A model generated the notes under the pieces. It worked only from the letters and a program-made list of their open reading frames with translations. It ran no database searches and was not told where the DNA came from. Positions 1 to 9,655 of a DNA stretch of 64,000 bases are shown one piece after another. The stretch lies in NCBI RefSeq assembly GCF_003410055.1, contig NZ_QUZK01000018.1, positions 62,001 to 126,000 on the forward strand, written 5' to 3'. Position numbers and translations under genes: made by a program. Numbering within the stretch: the first letter of the stretch is position 1; every line of letters starts with the position of its first letter. The stretch is from Wenzhouxiangella sediminis (GTDB taxonomy: Bacteria > Pseudomonadota > Gammaproteobacteria > Xanthomonadales > Wenzhouxiangellaceae).

Positions 1-2294
1 AGTTCATCTACGTGCGCGGGCTGGGCGAGCGCTATTCGAGTACCCTGCTCAACGGCGCCAACGTGCCCAGCCCGGATCCGACGCGAAAGGTCGTGCCCCT
101 GGACCTGTTTCCCACCGGCGTGATCGAGTCCATTCGCGTGCAGAAGAGCTACTCGCCCGAGATGCCGGGCGACTTCGGCGGTGGCGTGGTCGAGATCCGC
201 ACCCGGGGCATTCCGGAAGAAGACTTCCTCGAAATGAGTCTCTCCGTGGGCGGGCGTCAGGGCACGACCTTCAAGGATGGCCTGACCTACGAAGGCGGCG
301 ACCGCGACTTCCTGGGCATGGACGACGGCACGCGTGAGCTGCCCGGTCCGATCGCCGAGGTGATCGCCGATGGCGGCACGATCACCGAGCAGAACATCGT
401 CAACCCCGACGGCCTGACGCCCGAAGAGATCGAGGCGCTCGGGGAGTCCTTCCCGGTCATCTACGATGTGGATCGCCGCAAGGTCGGCCCCGATCTGGGG
501 TTCTCGATCGAAGGCGGCAAGCTGTTCGAGTTCAGCGACGACTGGACCGCCGGCGTCACGACGGCCGTGATGTGGTCGGATTCCTACCAGGCGCGCACGG
601 AGCAGCGCCAGAGTTTCATTCCGCTGGGCGACGGCAGCCTGCGGCCCAACGACGACTACGAGATCGAGCGCTCCACCCGCGACATCGAGCTCAGCGGTTT
701 CCTGACCGCGGGGCTCCAGTACACCGAGAACCACCGCATCAACCTGACCTCGATGCTGCTGCGCCAGACGCAGGACGAAACCTTCATCCAGGAGGGTTAC
801 AACCTGGACGAAGACGGCATCGTGCGCTTCACCGAGATGGAGTGGGAAGAACGCGAACTGCTCTCCCACCAGCTCCGCGGCGAGCACACCTTCGGCTTCC
901 TGGGGGACACGCTCCTGGAATGGGACTACGCCGAGTCGCGCGCGCGCCGCGACGTGCCCGACCAGCGCCGTTACCGATACGATCCCGACAGCGAGTCGGA
1001 CTTCATCTTCTCGCGGCGCTCAGACAACATCGTGCGACGCTTCTCCTACCTGGTCGACGACGCCACCGACTACGGTCTCGACCTGAAGGTGCCGTTCGGG
1101 AAGGGCTGGTTCAGCGGCAACGTCAGCGTCGGCGGTCGTCGCCTGGACAAGTCGCGCGATTCGAGCATTCGCCGCTTCCAGTTCGATGGCGTCAACCGGA
1201 TTCCCTTCGACGTGCGCCGCAACCTGAACCCGGAAGAATTCTTCAACCCCGAGTTCATCGGCCCGGACGGTATCGAGATCAAGGACTCCACGCGCGAGAC
1301 CGACAACTACACCGCGCAGCTCGAAGTCGACGCGCGCTATGCCAACCTCGACATGACCTTCTTCGAGCGGCTGCGTCTGACCGCCGGCATGCGCGTGGAG
1401 GACTGGTCCCAGAACGTCACCACCTTCCAGCTGCTCAATCCGCAGGCCACTCCCGTGGTCGCGGACCTGTCCGCCGAAGACCGCCTGCCGGCCTTCTCCG
1501 CGACCTGGTATCTGACGGAAAACCAGCAGATCCGGGCCAGCTACGCCGAGACCATCGTGCGGCCCGACTTCAAGGAGCTCTCGCCTGCGCCGTTCACCGA
1601 CCCGGTCCTCAACCGCGAGGTCATCGGCAACGCCGAGCTGGTGCCGTCGGACATCGAGCACATGGACCTGCGCTGGGAGTACTACCCCGAGCCTTCCGAG
1701 CTCATCTCGGTCGGACTGTTCTACAAGTCGATCGTCAATCCCATCGAGGTGACCGTCGAAGCCGGTGTGGAACAAAGGCTCACCTACGCCAATGCCGACG
1801 AGGCCGAAAACTACGGCGTGGAGCTCGAGTGGCGCAAGAGCCTCGGCTTCTTCGGCGACTTTCTGGGTATCGAATCGGTCTGGGACCGGCTCTACGTGGC
1901 CGGCAACTACTCCTGGATCGAATCGGAGATCTTCATCGATGATCTCGGCATCCTGACCAACGAAACCCGACCGCTTCAGGGCCAGTCGCCCTACGTGGCC
2001 AACCTACAGATCGGCTACGACGACGAGGAACGCGACTTCTCCGCGACGATGCTGTTCAACATGGTGGGCGAGCGCATCGTCGAGGTCGGCGTGCTCGGCG
2101 CGCCCGACAAGAAGGAACAACCCACGCCGGATCTCGACCTGGTCTTCCGGTGGCGCATGTTCGACCTGTTCGACTTCAAGGCGGAGTTCGGCAACCTGCT
2201 CGATTCCGAGTTCGAAGTGCGCCAGGGCGAGGAAATCACCCAGCGCTACAAGCGCGGCCGGGAATTCAGCCTGGGTGTGAGCTGGTCGTACTGA
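1..2294 (+). CDS. TonB-dependent outer-membrane receptor, 5' end cut by the window
   Basis: The reading frame is already open at the window edge (first full codon at base 3), so the signal peptide, TonB box and start of the plug are missing. About 763 residues remain. The first visible residues, FIYVRGLGERYSSTLLNG, followed by a VPLDLFPTGVIESI-like stretch and FGGGVVEIRTRG, are the typical plug domain of large TonB-dependent receptors. The rest is rich in alternating aromatic and polar beta-strands and ends in SLGVSWSY with a terminal aromatic residue, as expected for BAM-inserted barrels. It should import a substrate across the outer membrane using TonB/ExbBD energy; the ligand cannot be told from sequence. 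The next gene encodes a secreted protein and may be its partner. Confidence 0.93.
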   Translation, partial: FIYVRGLGERYSSTLLNGANVPSPDPTRKVVPLDLFPTGVIESIRVQKSYSPEMPGDFGGGVVEIRTRGIPEEDFLEMSLSVGGRQGTTFKDGLTYEGGDRDFLGMDDGTRELPGPIAEVIADGGTITEQNIVNPDGLTPEEIEALGESFPVIYDVDRRKVGPDLGFSIEGGKLFEFSDDWTAGVTTAVMWSDSYQARTEQRQSFIPLGDGSLRPNDDYEIERSTRDIELSGFLTAGLQYTENHRINLTSMLLRQTQDETFIQEGYNLDEDGIVRFTEMEWEERELLSHQLRGEHTFGFLGDTLLEWDYAESRARRDVPDQRRYRYDPDSESDFIFSRRSDNIVRRFSYLVDDATDYGLDLKVPFGKGWFSGNVSVGGRRLDKSRDSSIRRFQFDGVNRIPFDVRRNLNPEEFFNPEFIGPDGIEIKDSTRETDNYTAQLEVDARYANLDMTFFERLRLTAGMRVEDWSQNVTTFQLLNPQATPVVADLSAEDRLPAFSATWYLTENQQIRASYAETIVRPDFKELSPAPFTDPVLNREVIGNAELVPSDIEHMDLRWEYYPEPSELISVGLFYKSIVNPIEVTVEAGVEQRLTYANADEAENYGVELEWRKSLGFFGDFLGIESVWDRLYVAGNYSWIESEIFIDDLGILTNETRPLQGQSPYVANLQIGYDDEERDFSATMLFNMVGERIVEVGVLGAPDKKEQPTPDLDLVFRWRMFDLFDFKAEFGNLLDSEFEVRQGEEITQRYKRGREFSLGVSWSY

Positions 2295-2431
2295 TCGACT
2301 TGCACATCGCTGTCAAGAATCGGTCACCTTCGAGTCACGGGACTGACATTGATCCCCCCTAGGCTGAGCGAGATGACGATAGATCGTCTTCATCGTCCTT
2401 CACTTGCGAACGGAAAGCAGAGGAAAGAAGC

Positions 2432-4117
2432 ATGCTCAAGCACATGAAGCGCAACTTGCTGGCGGTTGCGGCCGGATCGATGCTGATCGGGTCGGCAAAC
2501 GCCTTTGTTGTCAACGAACAGTTCACCGGTAACTACAACGAAGAGGGCAAGAGCGGCCGCGGTCTCATCCTGGACATCATCGATTCCAGCGAGTCCGAAT
2601 TCGGCAACGGCGTCGTCGCCCAGTGGTTCACCTTCCGCGACGGCGAGCCGCTGTGGCTGGTCGCCACCGGCCCCATCGACCAGAACACCGACACCGCCGA
2701 ACTCGAGTTCCTTGAAGTCACCGGCGGCACCTTCGGCCCCGACTACGTGTCCGGCGACTCCACCAACACCTCCTGGGGCACCGCCACGCTGCAGTTCAAC
2801 AGCTGCAACAGCGTCACCCTGGACTATGACGGCGCCGACGGAGCCGGTTCGCTGGATCTGCGCCCCGTCATCCAGGGCAGCGAATGCGTGATCAAGGAAG
2901 AGTTCGACGGCTGCCCGGCCTTCGCCACGGAAGCGCCCTTCGACGGCGCCTGCATCGTCGGCGGCGAGCAGAACGGCGACATCACGCTGAGCAACGAGAT
3001 CACCTGGCTGATCCAGGGCCAGCTGATCATCAACGACGGCGCTTCGCTGACGATCGAGCCCAACACAGAGATCATCGGCGGCACGCTGGGCGACACTGAC
3101 ACCCTGGTGGTCAAGCCCGGCGGCCAGATCTTCGCCGAAGGCACCGCCAACAACCCGATCATCATGCGCGGCCTCGACGCCATGACCCGCGCCGAATGGG
3201 GCGGTGTCGTGATCAACGGCCGTGCGCCGATCAACGGCTGCGCCGAAGGCGTCGACCCCTGCACCGCGCAGGGCGAAGGCAACTCCGGTGAGTACGGCGG
3301 CAACGATCCGCACGACAACAGCGGCGTCATGCGCTACGTCGTCGTGTCCAACGCCGGACGTCAGTTCAGCGAAGAGAACGAACTCAACGGCATCGCCTTC
3401 CAGGGCGTGGGCGACGGCACCACGGTCGAGTACATCCAGGTCCACCTGAACGAAGACGACGGCGTCGAGTTCTTCGGCGGCACCGTCAACGCCAAGTACC
3501 TGGTCCTGACGGGTATCGGTGACGACAGCCTCGACTGGACCCAGGGCTGGCAGGGCAAGGTGCAGTACGTCCTCGCCAAGCAGTACACCGACAACGGCGA
3601 CCAGGGCATCGAAGCCGACAACAACGGCGACGCCAACGACTCGCTGCCGCGCGCCATGCCGATGCTGGCCAACCTGACCTTCATCGGTCAGTCCAACACC
3701 GACATCGGCTTCCTGCTGCGCGAAGGCACGGGCGCCCACATCGCCAACGCCATCGCCACCGGCTTCGGCGAGTTCTGCCTCGACATCGACAACGAGTCGA
3801 CCTTCCTCAACGAGGAAAACCTGAGCATCCAGAACAGCGTCCTGGGCGGCTGCGGCGAGACCTTCAGCGAAGACGCCGAAGACGCCTTCTCGGTGGCCGA
3901 CTGGTTCTTCAGCTACCCGAACAACGTCGAAGCCAACCCGAACCTGAACAACTACATGCTCAACGCCGGTTCCCCGGCCATCGGCATCGGCGCTGTTCCG
4001 TTCGAAGACGACTTCTTCGACAACGTCGACCACGCGGGTGCCTTCCCGGCCACCGGCGCAGACTGGACCAAGGGCTGGACGGTGGGTCTCGACCGCACCG
4101 CGCCGCTGGGCCAGTAA
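2432..4117 (+). CDS. Secreted beta-helix-like hypothetical protein downstream of the receptor
   Basis: A 561-residue protein with a clear Sec signal peptide (KRNLLAVAAGSMLIGSANA near residues 6-24). AGGA at 2421-2424 sits 7 nt before the chosen ATG. The mature protein is acidic. From about residue 180 it contains repeated short strands with N/D/G turns (LTIEPNTEIIGG, LVVKPGGQIFAEG, NNPIIMRG), the pattern of a right-handed beta-helix. I do not recognise a catalytic signature. It is not an obvious homologue of the three Cys-rich beta-helix proteins at 32-39 kb. The 137-bp gap after the receptor and the terminator just downstream suggest a two-gene unit, with this as a surface or periplasmic accessory protein. 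The function is unknown. Confidence 0.75.
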   Translation: MLKHMKRNLLAVAAGSMLIGSANAFVVNEQFTGNYNEEGKSGRGLILDIIDSSESEFGNGVVAQWFTFRDGEPLWLVATGPIDQNTDTAELEFLEVTGGTFGPDYVSGDSTNTSWGTATLQFNSCNSVTLDYDGADGAGSLDLRPVIQGSECVIKEEFDGCPAFATEAPFDGACIVGGEQNGDITLSNEITWLIQGQLIINDGASLTIEPNTEIIGGTLGDTDTLVVKPGGQIFAEGTANNPIIMRGLDAMTRAEWGGVVINGRAPINGCAEGVDPCTAQGEGNSGEYGGNDPHDNSGVMRYVVVSNAGRQFSEENELNGIAFQGVGDGTTVEYIQVHLNEDDGVEFFGGTVNAKYLVLTGIGDDSLDWTQGWQGKVQYVLAKQYTDNGDQGIEADNNGDANDSLPRAMPMLANLTFIGQSNTDIGFLLREGTGAHIANAIATGFGEFCLDIDNESTFLNEENLSIQNSVLGGCGETFSEDAEDAFSVADWFFSYPNNVEANPNLNNYMLNAGSPAIGIGAVPFEDDFFDNVDHAGAFPATGADWTKGWTVGLDRTAPLGQ

Positions 4118-4157
4118 GCACAAGCTTCAAGATCCAGACAGACCCATTGCAGTATTT

Positions 4158-4185
4158 AGGCCCCGCTTCGGCGGGGCCTTTTTTT
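4158..4185. terminator. Rho-independent terminator between convergent units
   Basis: A GC-rich 9-bp stem (AGGCCCCGC / GCGGGGCCT) closes a TTCG tetraloop and is followed directly by a run of seven T on the plus strand. It lies 41 bp after the stop of the secreted-protein gene and just before the 3' end of cdd on the other strand, so it may serve both. Confidence 0.93.
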
Positions 4186-4187
4186 GT

Positions 4188-4592
4188 TCAGCCCGGAATG
4201 TGATCGGGTCCGAAGGAGTCCGGCAGCAGCTCACCGATCGTGTAGGTCTTCTGCACGCGGCCTTCATCGTCGATCAGGGCCACCCAGGTTTCCGGCGAGG
4301 CGAACTCGCGAATGCGCTGTCGGCAGTCGCCGCAGGGCGGGCAGGGTCGGCCGCCGGGGCCGAGCACGTAGACCAGGCGGATATCGCGGTCCCCGGCATT
4401 TGCCATCGCCGAAATGGCGGAAGCCTCCGCGCAGGTGCTCTTGAAGTGGGCGACCTCCACATTGGCGCCGCCGAAATGCCGGCCCGTTCCGCTCTCCACC
4501 ACGGCGGCGACGGGATGATCGGAATAGGGCGCGTAGGCGTTGCCGCGCAGGCGCTTGAGTTCCGCCAGGAGGTCTTCGTCGATGTTCTTCAT
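4188..4592 (-). CDS. cdd: Cytidine deaminase
   Basis: A 134-residue protein of the small homotetrameric, zinc-dependent cytidine deaminase family, which converts (deoxy)cytidine to (deoxy)uridine. Both zinc motifs are present: CAEASA, with the catalytic Glu, and PCGDCRQ, with the two further Cys ligands. It is the last gene of the minus-strand deo cluster. Its ATG overlaps the deoB stop by 4 bp (ATGA), so translation is probably coupled. It feeds the pathway with deoxyuridine for the phosphorylase encoded upstream. Confidence 0.95.
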   Translation of the reverse strand: MKNIDEDLLAELKRLRGNAYAPYSDHPVAAVVESGTGRHFGGANVEVAHFKSTCAEASAISAMANAGDRDIRLVYVLGPGGRPCPPCGDCRQRIREFASPETWVALIDDEGRVQKTYTIGELLPDSFGPDHIPG

Positions 4593-5830
4593 GCCTGTCT
4601 CCGGGGCTGTCTTGCCGTGTCGGGGCCGAAACTCGTGCCGTCAGGCAGCGGGTCGAGGCCGAAATGACCGGCCAGGGTCTGGCCGATGTCCGCAAAGCTC
4701 GCCCGCGCGCCGATGCCGCCGGCATTCAGTCCGTCGCCCCGCGCGAGGACGGGAACGTGCTCGCGGGTGTGATCCGTGCCGGACCAGGTCGGATCGCAGC
4801 CGTGGTCGGCGGTCAGGATCAGCAGGTCGCCTTCTGCCAGGCTCGCCGTCAATCGCGGCAGCTGCCTGTCGAAGTACTCGAGTGCCTCGGCGTAGCCGTC
4901 CGGGTCGCGCCGATGACCATAGATCATGTCGAAGTCCACGAGATTGGCCATGACCAGGCTGCGTTCACCGGCCGACTCCATGGCGGCAAGCGTGGCCTCG
5001 ATCAGCGCCGGGTTGCCGTCGGCCTTGATCGCCGAGCTGATGCCCCGGTGCGCGAAGATGTCGGCGATCTTGCCCACGGCGACGACCTCGCCGCCGTCGT
5101 CGACCAGGCGTTCCAGAATGGTCGGTGCCGGCGTCGGCACGCTGTAGTCGCGGCGATTGCCCGTGCGCTGGAAATCGCCGGCGTGGTTGCCCACGAAGGG
5201 CCGGGCGATGACTCGGCCGACAGGATGATCGCCGAAATGCTCGTCGAGCAGCTCGCGGGCGATCTCGCACAGCCGGTACAGTCGCTTCAAGCCGAAGAAC
5301 TGCTCGTGCACGGCGACCTGGAAGACCGAGTCGGCCGAGGTGTAGACGATGGGCTTGCCGGTCTCGATGTGCTCGACGCCGAGTCGGGCGATGATCTCGG
5401 TGCCCGAGGCGTGACAGTTGCCCAATACCCCGGGCAACTCGGCGCGGCGGATCAGTTCGTCGAGGAACTCGGCCGGAAAACTGTTCTCCTTCTCGCGGAA
5501 GTAGGCCCATTCGAAGCGCACGGGTACGCCGGCCATCTCCCAGTGGCCCGAGGGCGTGTCCTTGCCGCTGGAGACTTCCTTCGCGTAGCCCCAGGTGCCG
5601 TCGACCCGGCCGGGCAGGGCGATGCCCGCCGCCGTCGCGCCGGTACTGGACCGGTGAGCATGGAACAGGCCCAGCTTCGCCATGTTGGGCAGCGACAGGG
5701 GCCTGCCTTGTTCGAAGCGGTGTTCGGCGATGTGTCCCAGCGTGTCGGCGCCGGCGTCGCCGAAGCGCGCTGCGTCGGCTGATGCGCCGATGCCGAAGGA
5801 GTCGAGGACGATAACGAGTGCGCGCGGCAT
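4589..5830 (-). CDS. deoB: Phosphopentomutase
   Basis: A 413-residue member of the alkaline phosphatase superfamily that converts (deoxy)ribose 1-phosphate to the 5-phosphate. Metal-site landmarks of DeoB are present: the N-terminal [10 protein letters not shown], the [13 protein letters not shown] stretch, DMIYGHRRD, and C-terminal [10 protein letters not shown] followed by TDHTREHVP. The length is normal for the family. One base separates it from deoA upstream, and it overlaps cdd downstream. It works between the phosphorylase (DeoA) and the aldolase (DeoC). Confidence 0.97.
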   Translation of the reverse strand: MPRALVIVLDSFGIGASADAARFGDAGADTLGHIAEHRFEQGRPLSLPNMAKLGLFHAHRSSTGATAAGIALPGRVDGTWGYAKEVSSGKDTPSGHWEMAGVPVRFEWAYFREKENSFPAEFLDELIRRAELPGVLGNCHASGTEIIARLGVEHIETGKPIVYTSADSVFQVAVHEQFFGLKRLYRLCEIARELLDEHFGDHPVGRVIARPFVGNHAGDFQRTGNRRDYSVPTPAPTILERLVDDGGEVVAVGKIADIFAHRGISSAIKADGNPALIEATLAAMESAGERSLVMANLVDFDMIYGHRRDPDGYAEALEYFDRQLPRLTASLAEGDLLILTADHGCDPTWSGTDHTREHVPVLARGDGLNAGGIGARASFADIGQTLAGHFGLDPLPDGTSFGPDTARQPRRQA

Positions 5831-5831
5831 A

Positions 5832-7160
5832 TCAGTATTCTCCGGGAATCAGTCTCTCGGACACCAGCGCCGGCCCTTCGGTCGGGCGCTCGCCGATGCG
5901 GCAGGCTCGGCGGACGGCCGCGGCGGCTCGTTCGGCGTCGGCTTCACTGCGGGCGTGAACCAGCGCCAGGGGGCGCTCCTTGTCTACTTCATCGCCGATC
6001 TGCGCGAGCCCGGCGAGACCCACGGCCGGATCGATGCGATCTTCGGCCTTGCGGCGCCCGCCGCCAAGATCGACCACGGCCATGCCCAGCGCGCGAACAT
6101 CGATCGATTCGACGAAACCCGGCCTCTCGGCGTGAACCGCCCTGACGAGCGGCGCCGAGGGCAAGTGCCGCTCCGGATTGTCCACCAGGTCTGCGGGGCC
6201 GCCCAGGGCTTCGATCATGGCGCCGAAGTGCTCGGCCGCCCGACCGCTGTCAAGAACTTCGTCGACCCGCTTGCCGGCCGACTCGCGGTCCTGCGCCAGG
6301 CCGCCGGCCAGCAAGGCTTCGACCGCCAGCTCTCGGCTGAGTGCCGTCAGGGACTCGCGTCGCGGTCGCCCGCGCAGGCAATCGATCACTTCGAGAATCT
6401 CCAAGGCATTGCCGGCGCTGTCGGCCAGGGGCTGGCTCATGTCCGACAGCAGCACGTGCGTTGGCACCCCGGCCGCCGTACCGACCTCGGTCAGCCGCCG
6501 TGCCAGGTAACGCGACTGCTCGGGATCGGTCATGACCGCGCCGTTACCCGTCTTGACGTCGAGCACCAGGCCGTCGAGGCCTTCGGCCAGCTTCTTCGAC
6601 AGGATCGAGGCGACGATCAGCGGCACGGACTCCACCGTGGCGGTCACGTCGCGCACCGCGTACAGGCGGCGGTCGGCTGGCGCCAGTTCGCCCGTCTGAC
6701 CGATGATGGCGCAGCCCTGTTCGCGCACGACCTGTTGAAAACGCGCCGAATCGGGCGAGACCTGGTAGCCGGGAATCGCTTCGAGCTTGTCGACCGTGCC
6801 GCCCGTGTGGCCCAGGCCGCGCCCGGCGATCATTGGAACAAAGGCGCCGCAGGCGGCCAGGACGGGGGCGATCAGCAGCGAGGTGACGTCGCCGAGACCG
6901 CCGGTGGAATGCTTGTCGAGCACCGGGCCGGGCAGGGCGGGCGCATCCCAGCGCAGGACACGGCCGGAGTCGCGCATGGCCTGTGTGAGCGCCACGCACT
7001 CGCCGTCTTCCATGCCCTGGAGAAACACGGCCATGGCGAAGGCGCCGAGCTGCTCGTCGCCGACCGCGCCGTCGGTAATGCCGGCGACGAGTTCGTGAAT
7101 GCTGTCCGGATCGAGCGCGCCACCGTCGCGCTTGCGAGCGAGAATCTCACGCACCTGCAT
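5832..7160 (-). CDS. deoA: Thymidine phosphorylase
   Basis: A 442-residue pyrimidine-nucleoside phosphorylase that splits thymidine or deoxyuridine with phosphate into base and deoxyribose 1-phosphate. The glycosyltransferase family 3-like fold is evident from the phosphate-binding KHSTGGLGD motif and [11 protein letters not shown]. The length matches bacterial DeoA. The ATG overlaps the last base of the deoC stop (TGATG), and deoB follows after one base, so the four genes form a tight operon. No nucleoside transporter or purine phosphorylase (deoD) lies beside them in this window. Confidence 0.97.
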   Translation of the reverse strand: MQVREILARKRDGGALDPDSIHELVAGITDGAVGDEQLGAFAMAVFLQGMEDGECVALTQAMRDSGRVLRWDAPALPGPVLDKHSTGGLGDVTSLLIAPVLAACGAFVPMIAGRGLGHTGGTVDKLEAIPGYQVSPDSARFQQVVREQGCAIIGQTGELAPADRRLYAVRDVTATVESVPLIVASILSKKLAEGLDGLVLDVKTGNGAVMTDPEQSRYLARRLTEVGTAAGVPTHVLLSDMSQPLADSAGNALEILEVIDCLRGRPRRESLTALSRELAVEALLAGGLAQDRESAGKRVDEVLDSGRAAEHFGAMIEALGGPADLVDNPERHLPSAPLVRAVHAERPGFVESIDVRALGMAVVDLGGGRRKAEDRIDPAVGLAGLAQIGDEVDKERPLALVHARSEADAERAAAAVRRACRIGERPTEGPALVSERLIPGEY

Positions 7161-7936
7161 CAGTACGCATCCTTGTCCGGGGCGGGCGCTTGGGAATCGC
7201 CCAGGGTGGCCATCAGGTCGTCGAGCAAGCCCGAGGCCCCGAAACGGAAATGCGAAGGACTGATCCAGTCGGGGCCCATGATGCGCGCCGCGAGTCCCAG
7301 GTATTCGCGCGCCTGCCGGGTCGTGCGGATGCCGCCGGAGACCTTGCAGCCAACGTCCCGCCCACTGTCGCGGATGGCCTCGAGCAGGATCCGGGCCGCT
7401 TCCGGTGTGGCGTTGACCGGCACCTTGCCGGTCGAGGTCTTGAGGAAATCGGCACCCGATTCGATGGCGATTCTCGCCGCCCGCCGAATCAAATCCGCCT
7501 CGGTCAACTCACCGGTCTCGAGAATGACCTTGAGCACGTGCTCTCCGCAGGCCTCCCGCGCGGCCGAAACCAGCCGGCGACCGGGCTCGTCATTGCCGGC
7601 CCGCAGTTCGCGCCAGGGAAAGACCAGGTCGATTTCGTCGGCGCCCGCGGCCAGGGCGGCTCGAATCGCTTCGACAACCGTTTCCGCGTCGTCCTCGCCG
7701 CGCGGAAAGTTCACCACCGTGGCGATCCGAACCTCCTCGGCCGGGTCGGCACCCGCCAGGGCCCGGCGGGCGGTCGCAACGAAGCGCGGATACACGCAGA
7801 CGGCCGCGACCGGGCCGAAGCTCGTACCGGCCTTGCGGCACAGGGACTCGATATCGGCCTCGGTGTCGTCTGTCTCGAGCCGGGTCAGGTCGACCAGTGC
7901 CAGGGTCTGACGGGCCACTTCGTGAAGGGAGGTCAT
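7160..7936 (-). CDS. deoC: Deoxyribose-phosphate aldolase
   Basis: A 258-residue class I aldolase that cleaves deoxyribose 5-phosphate to glyceraldehyde 3-phosphate and acetaldehyde. The Schiff-base lysine lies in FLKTSTGKVP. The second active-site lysine is in CKVSGGIRT, and the acidic residue is in the EIDLVFPW stretch. I chose the ATG at 7936 (MTSLHEVAR); the frame stays open 27 codons upstream, but that part has no DeoC character. This is the first gene of deoC-deoA-deoB-cdd. The 162-bp gap to the divergent histidine kinase holds the promoters of both, including an FNR-like dyad at 8018-8031. Confidence 0.96.
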   Translation of the reverse strand: MTSLHEVARQTLALVDLTRLETDDTEADIESLCRKAGTSFGPVAAVCVYPRFVATARRALAGADPAEEVRIATVVNFPRGEDDAETVVEAIRAALAAGADEIDLVFPWRELRAGNDEPGRRLVSAAREACGEHVLKVILETGELTEADLIRRAARIAIESGADFLKTSTGKVPVNATPEAARILLEAIRDSGRDVGCKVSGGIRTTRQAREYLGLAARIMGPDWISPSHFRFGASGLLDDLMATLGDSQAPAPDKDAY

Positions 7937-8017
7937 CGCGAGCTGAACGTCCTTATAAAGGCAACAGGATAACCAAATCGCCGGCGCGAGACGGGCAGGA
8001 TGCCGGCATGCGCCCAT

Positions 8018-8031
8018 CTGACTCAGGTCAA
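8018..8031. promoter_or_regulatory. FNR/FixK-like dyad upstream of the FixL-like kinase
   Basis: CTGACTCAGGTCAA has the TGAC-N4-GTCA symmetry and 14-bp length of FNR/FixK boxes (TTGAY-N4-GTCAA), with one outer mismatch. Its centre is 41.5 bp before position 8066, and a TAAACT at 8055-8060 would be the matching -10. An alternative sigma70 reading uses CTGACT (8018-8023) and TACAAT (8042-8047) with an 18-bp spacer. It lies between deoC and the kinase and could serve either direction. Confidence 0.5.
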
Positions 8032-8098
8032 TAAGTGTGCGTACAATGAACTTCTAAACTGTTCGTCAGCAAGGTAACAGTCGGGCAGGACTGGGCAG

Positions 8099-9655
8099 AT
8101 GGATTCTGACGATGGGGACAAGCCGATCCTGAGGGATTTCGCCGCGGAGTTGCTGGAGACGATGCTTGAGGTCTCCGGCCTGCTGGTTGTCGTGCTCGAC
8201 AGCAGGGGACGACTGACCCTGTTCAATCGGGCCAGTGAGGAATTGACCGGTTATTCTTCCGATGAAGTACTTGGACGGGAGATCTGGCCCTTACTCATCC
8301 CGCCGGACGAAGTGCCGGCGGTCAAGGATGTGCACCAACGCCTCACCCACGGGGAGGGACTGAATCTCTACATCAATCACTGGTTGACTCGTGACGGGAA
8401 GAAGCGGTTGATCCAGTGGCGTAATGCGGCCCTGCTCGATCAACACGGCAATCACGTCGGCGTGGTGGGTACCGGTATCGACATCACCGAGCAGGAACGC
8501 GCGCTGAGAACCCGGCTGCGCTGGGAACACGAGCGCCACTCGGTGCTCGATGCGCTGCCCATCCTGATTGCGCACGTCGGCCCGGATTTTCATATCCGCT
8601 TCGCCAATGACGGATACCGGCAGTGGTTCGGACTGGATCCGACCAGCGTCGTCGGTAAACACGTTGCCAGCGTGATCGGCGAGCGCGCCTTCGAAGTGCT
8701 GGCGCCGCATTTCCGCGAGGCCGTGGACGGTCATCGTTCCGCATACCATGGAGAAGTTCCCTACCTTTACGGACCGGCCCGCTTCATTCACGGCACTTAT
8801 ATTCCCGCTCTTGACGAAGCTTCCGGAGTGGACGGCTTCTACATTGTTGCGGTTGATCTGACCGAACAGCACCGACTCCAGGAAGAACTGAACGACGAGC
8901 GAGACAAGGCCCGTCGCGAAGCACAGACCCACCTGCTGGAACTTTCGCATGCCACCCGCCTGGCGGCAACGAGCGAACTTGCCACCGGCCTCGCCCACGA
9001 GATCAGCCAACCCTTGACGGCGATTTCGGCCAGCGCCGAGGCGTGCCTGATGCTGCTGGAAAACCACCCGGGTGAGGTGGATTCGCTCCGACCGGCCCTG
9101 GAGAAGATCGCCGCGCAGGGGCAGCGAGCGCGGCAGATCATCGAGCAATTGAGAAATTTCCTTCGCCGGGAGCAGGACGATGTGCGGATCGAAGTCGACC
9201 CGGAGGAGCTCGTCGAGCACGTCCTCCTGTTGCTCGACTCCGAACTCGTCGCATCCGGGGTCGAGGTCGAGACCATGATGGATCCGGAGGCTCCTCCGAT
9301 AGGGGTCAACCGGGTTCAGATCGAGCAGGTACTGTTCAACCTGGTTCGCAATGCCATCGACGTTCTGAAGGATTTCGATGGCGAGAGGCGGATTCGCATC
9401 CGCTGCCTGACGGTGCCGGAGAAGGAAGAACTTCGTTTCGAGGTATCGGATTCCGGCCCGGGCCTGAGCGAAACCGGAATGCCGAAGTTGTTCAGTCCCT
9501 TCTACACCACGAAGCCCGAAGGCCTGGGACAGGGCCTGGCCATCTGTCGGTCCATCATCGACCGCCACGGCGGTTCGATCCAGGCGAAGAACCACTCGCA
9601 GGGCGGTGCCCTGTTCAGTTTCACCCTGCCACTTGAGGATGCCGGCAATGAATGA
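8099..9655 (+). CDS. Soluble PAS-PAS sensor histidine kinase, FixL-like
   Basis: A 518-residue cytoplasmic kinase without membrane segments. PAS domains lie at about residues 20-133 and 145-257, the second ending in a DLTEQ linker. A HisKA domain follows with the phospho-acceptor H300 in GLAHEISQPL. The HATPase domain has an N box (NLVRNAID, about 414-421), DSGPG (451-455) and GLGQGLAI (475-482). AGGA sits 8 nt before the ATG. The gene overlaps the FixJ-type regulator by 8 bp, so they are a cognate pair. The architecture resembles FixL, but I cannot assign a heme-ligand histidine by eye, so oxygen sensing is only suggested. It may phosphorylate both this FixJ and the lone receiver at 10398. 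Confidence 0.93.
   Translation: MDSDDGDKPILRDFAAELLETMLEVSGLLVVVLDSRGRLTLFNRASEELTGYSSDEVLGREIWPLLIPPDEVPAVKDVHQRLTHGEGLNLYINHWLTRDGKKRLIQWRNAALLDQHGNHVGVVGTGIDITEQERALRTRLRWEHERHSVLDALPILIAHVGPDFHIRFANDGYRQWFGLDPTSVVGKHVASVIGERAFEVLAPHFREAVDGHRSAYHGEVPYLYGPARFIHGTYIPALDEASGVDGFYIVAVDLTEQHRLQEELNDERDKARREAQTHLLELSHATRLAATSELATGLAHEISQPLTAISASAEACLMLLENHPGEVDSLRPALEKIAAQGQRARQIIEQLRNFLRREQDDVRIEVDPEELVEHVLLLLDSELVASGVEVETMMDPEAPPIGVNRVQIEQVLFNLVRNAIDVLKDFDGERRIRIRCLTVPEKEELRFEVSDSGPGLSETGMPKLFSPFYTTKPEGLGQGLAICRSIIDRHGGSIQAKNHSQGGALFSFTLPLEDAGNE

Noticed and set aside
2432-4117. A fourth member of the Cys-rich beta-helix family
   Set aside because: It lacks the shared blocks (HPFxALPPGG, ELWGTERA, NGWAGWDGDIG) and the dense Cys pattern.
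2390-4123. A 577-codon open frame on the minus strand opposite the secreted-protein gene
   Set aside because: It mirrors the codon bias of the plus-strand gene, has no start signal or domain, and the plus-strand protein has a clear signal peptide and Shine-Dalgarno.
8099-9655. Heme-binding, oxygen-sensing PAS domain
   Set aside because: No histidine aligns convincingly with the FixL heme ligand; the sensor ligand is left open.
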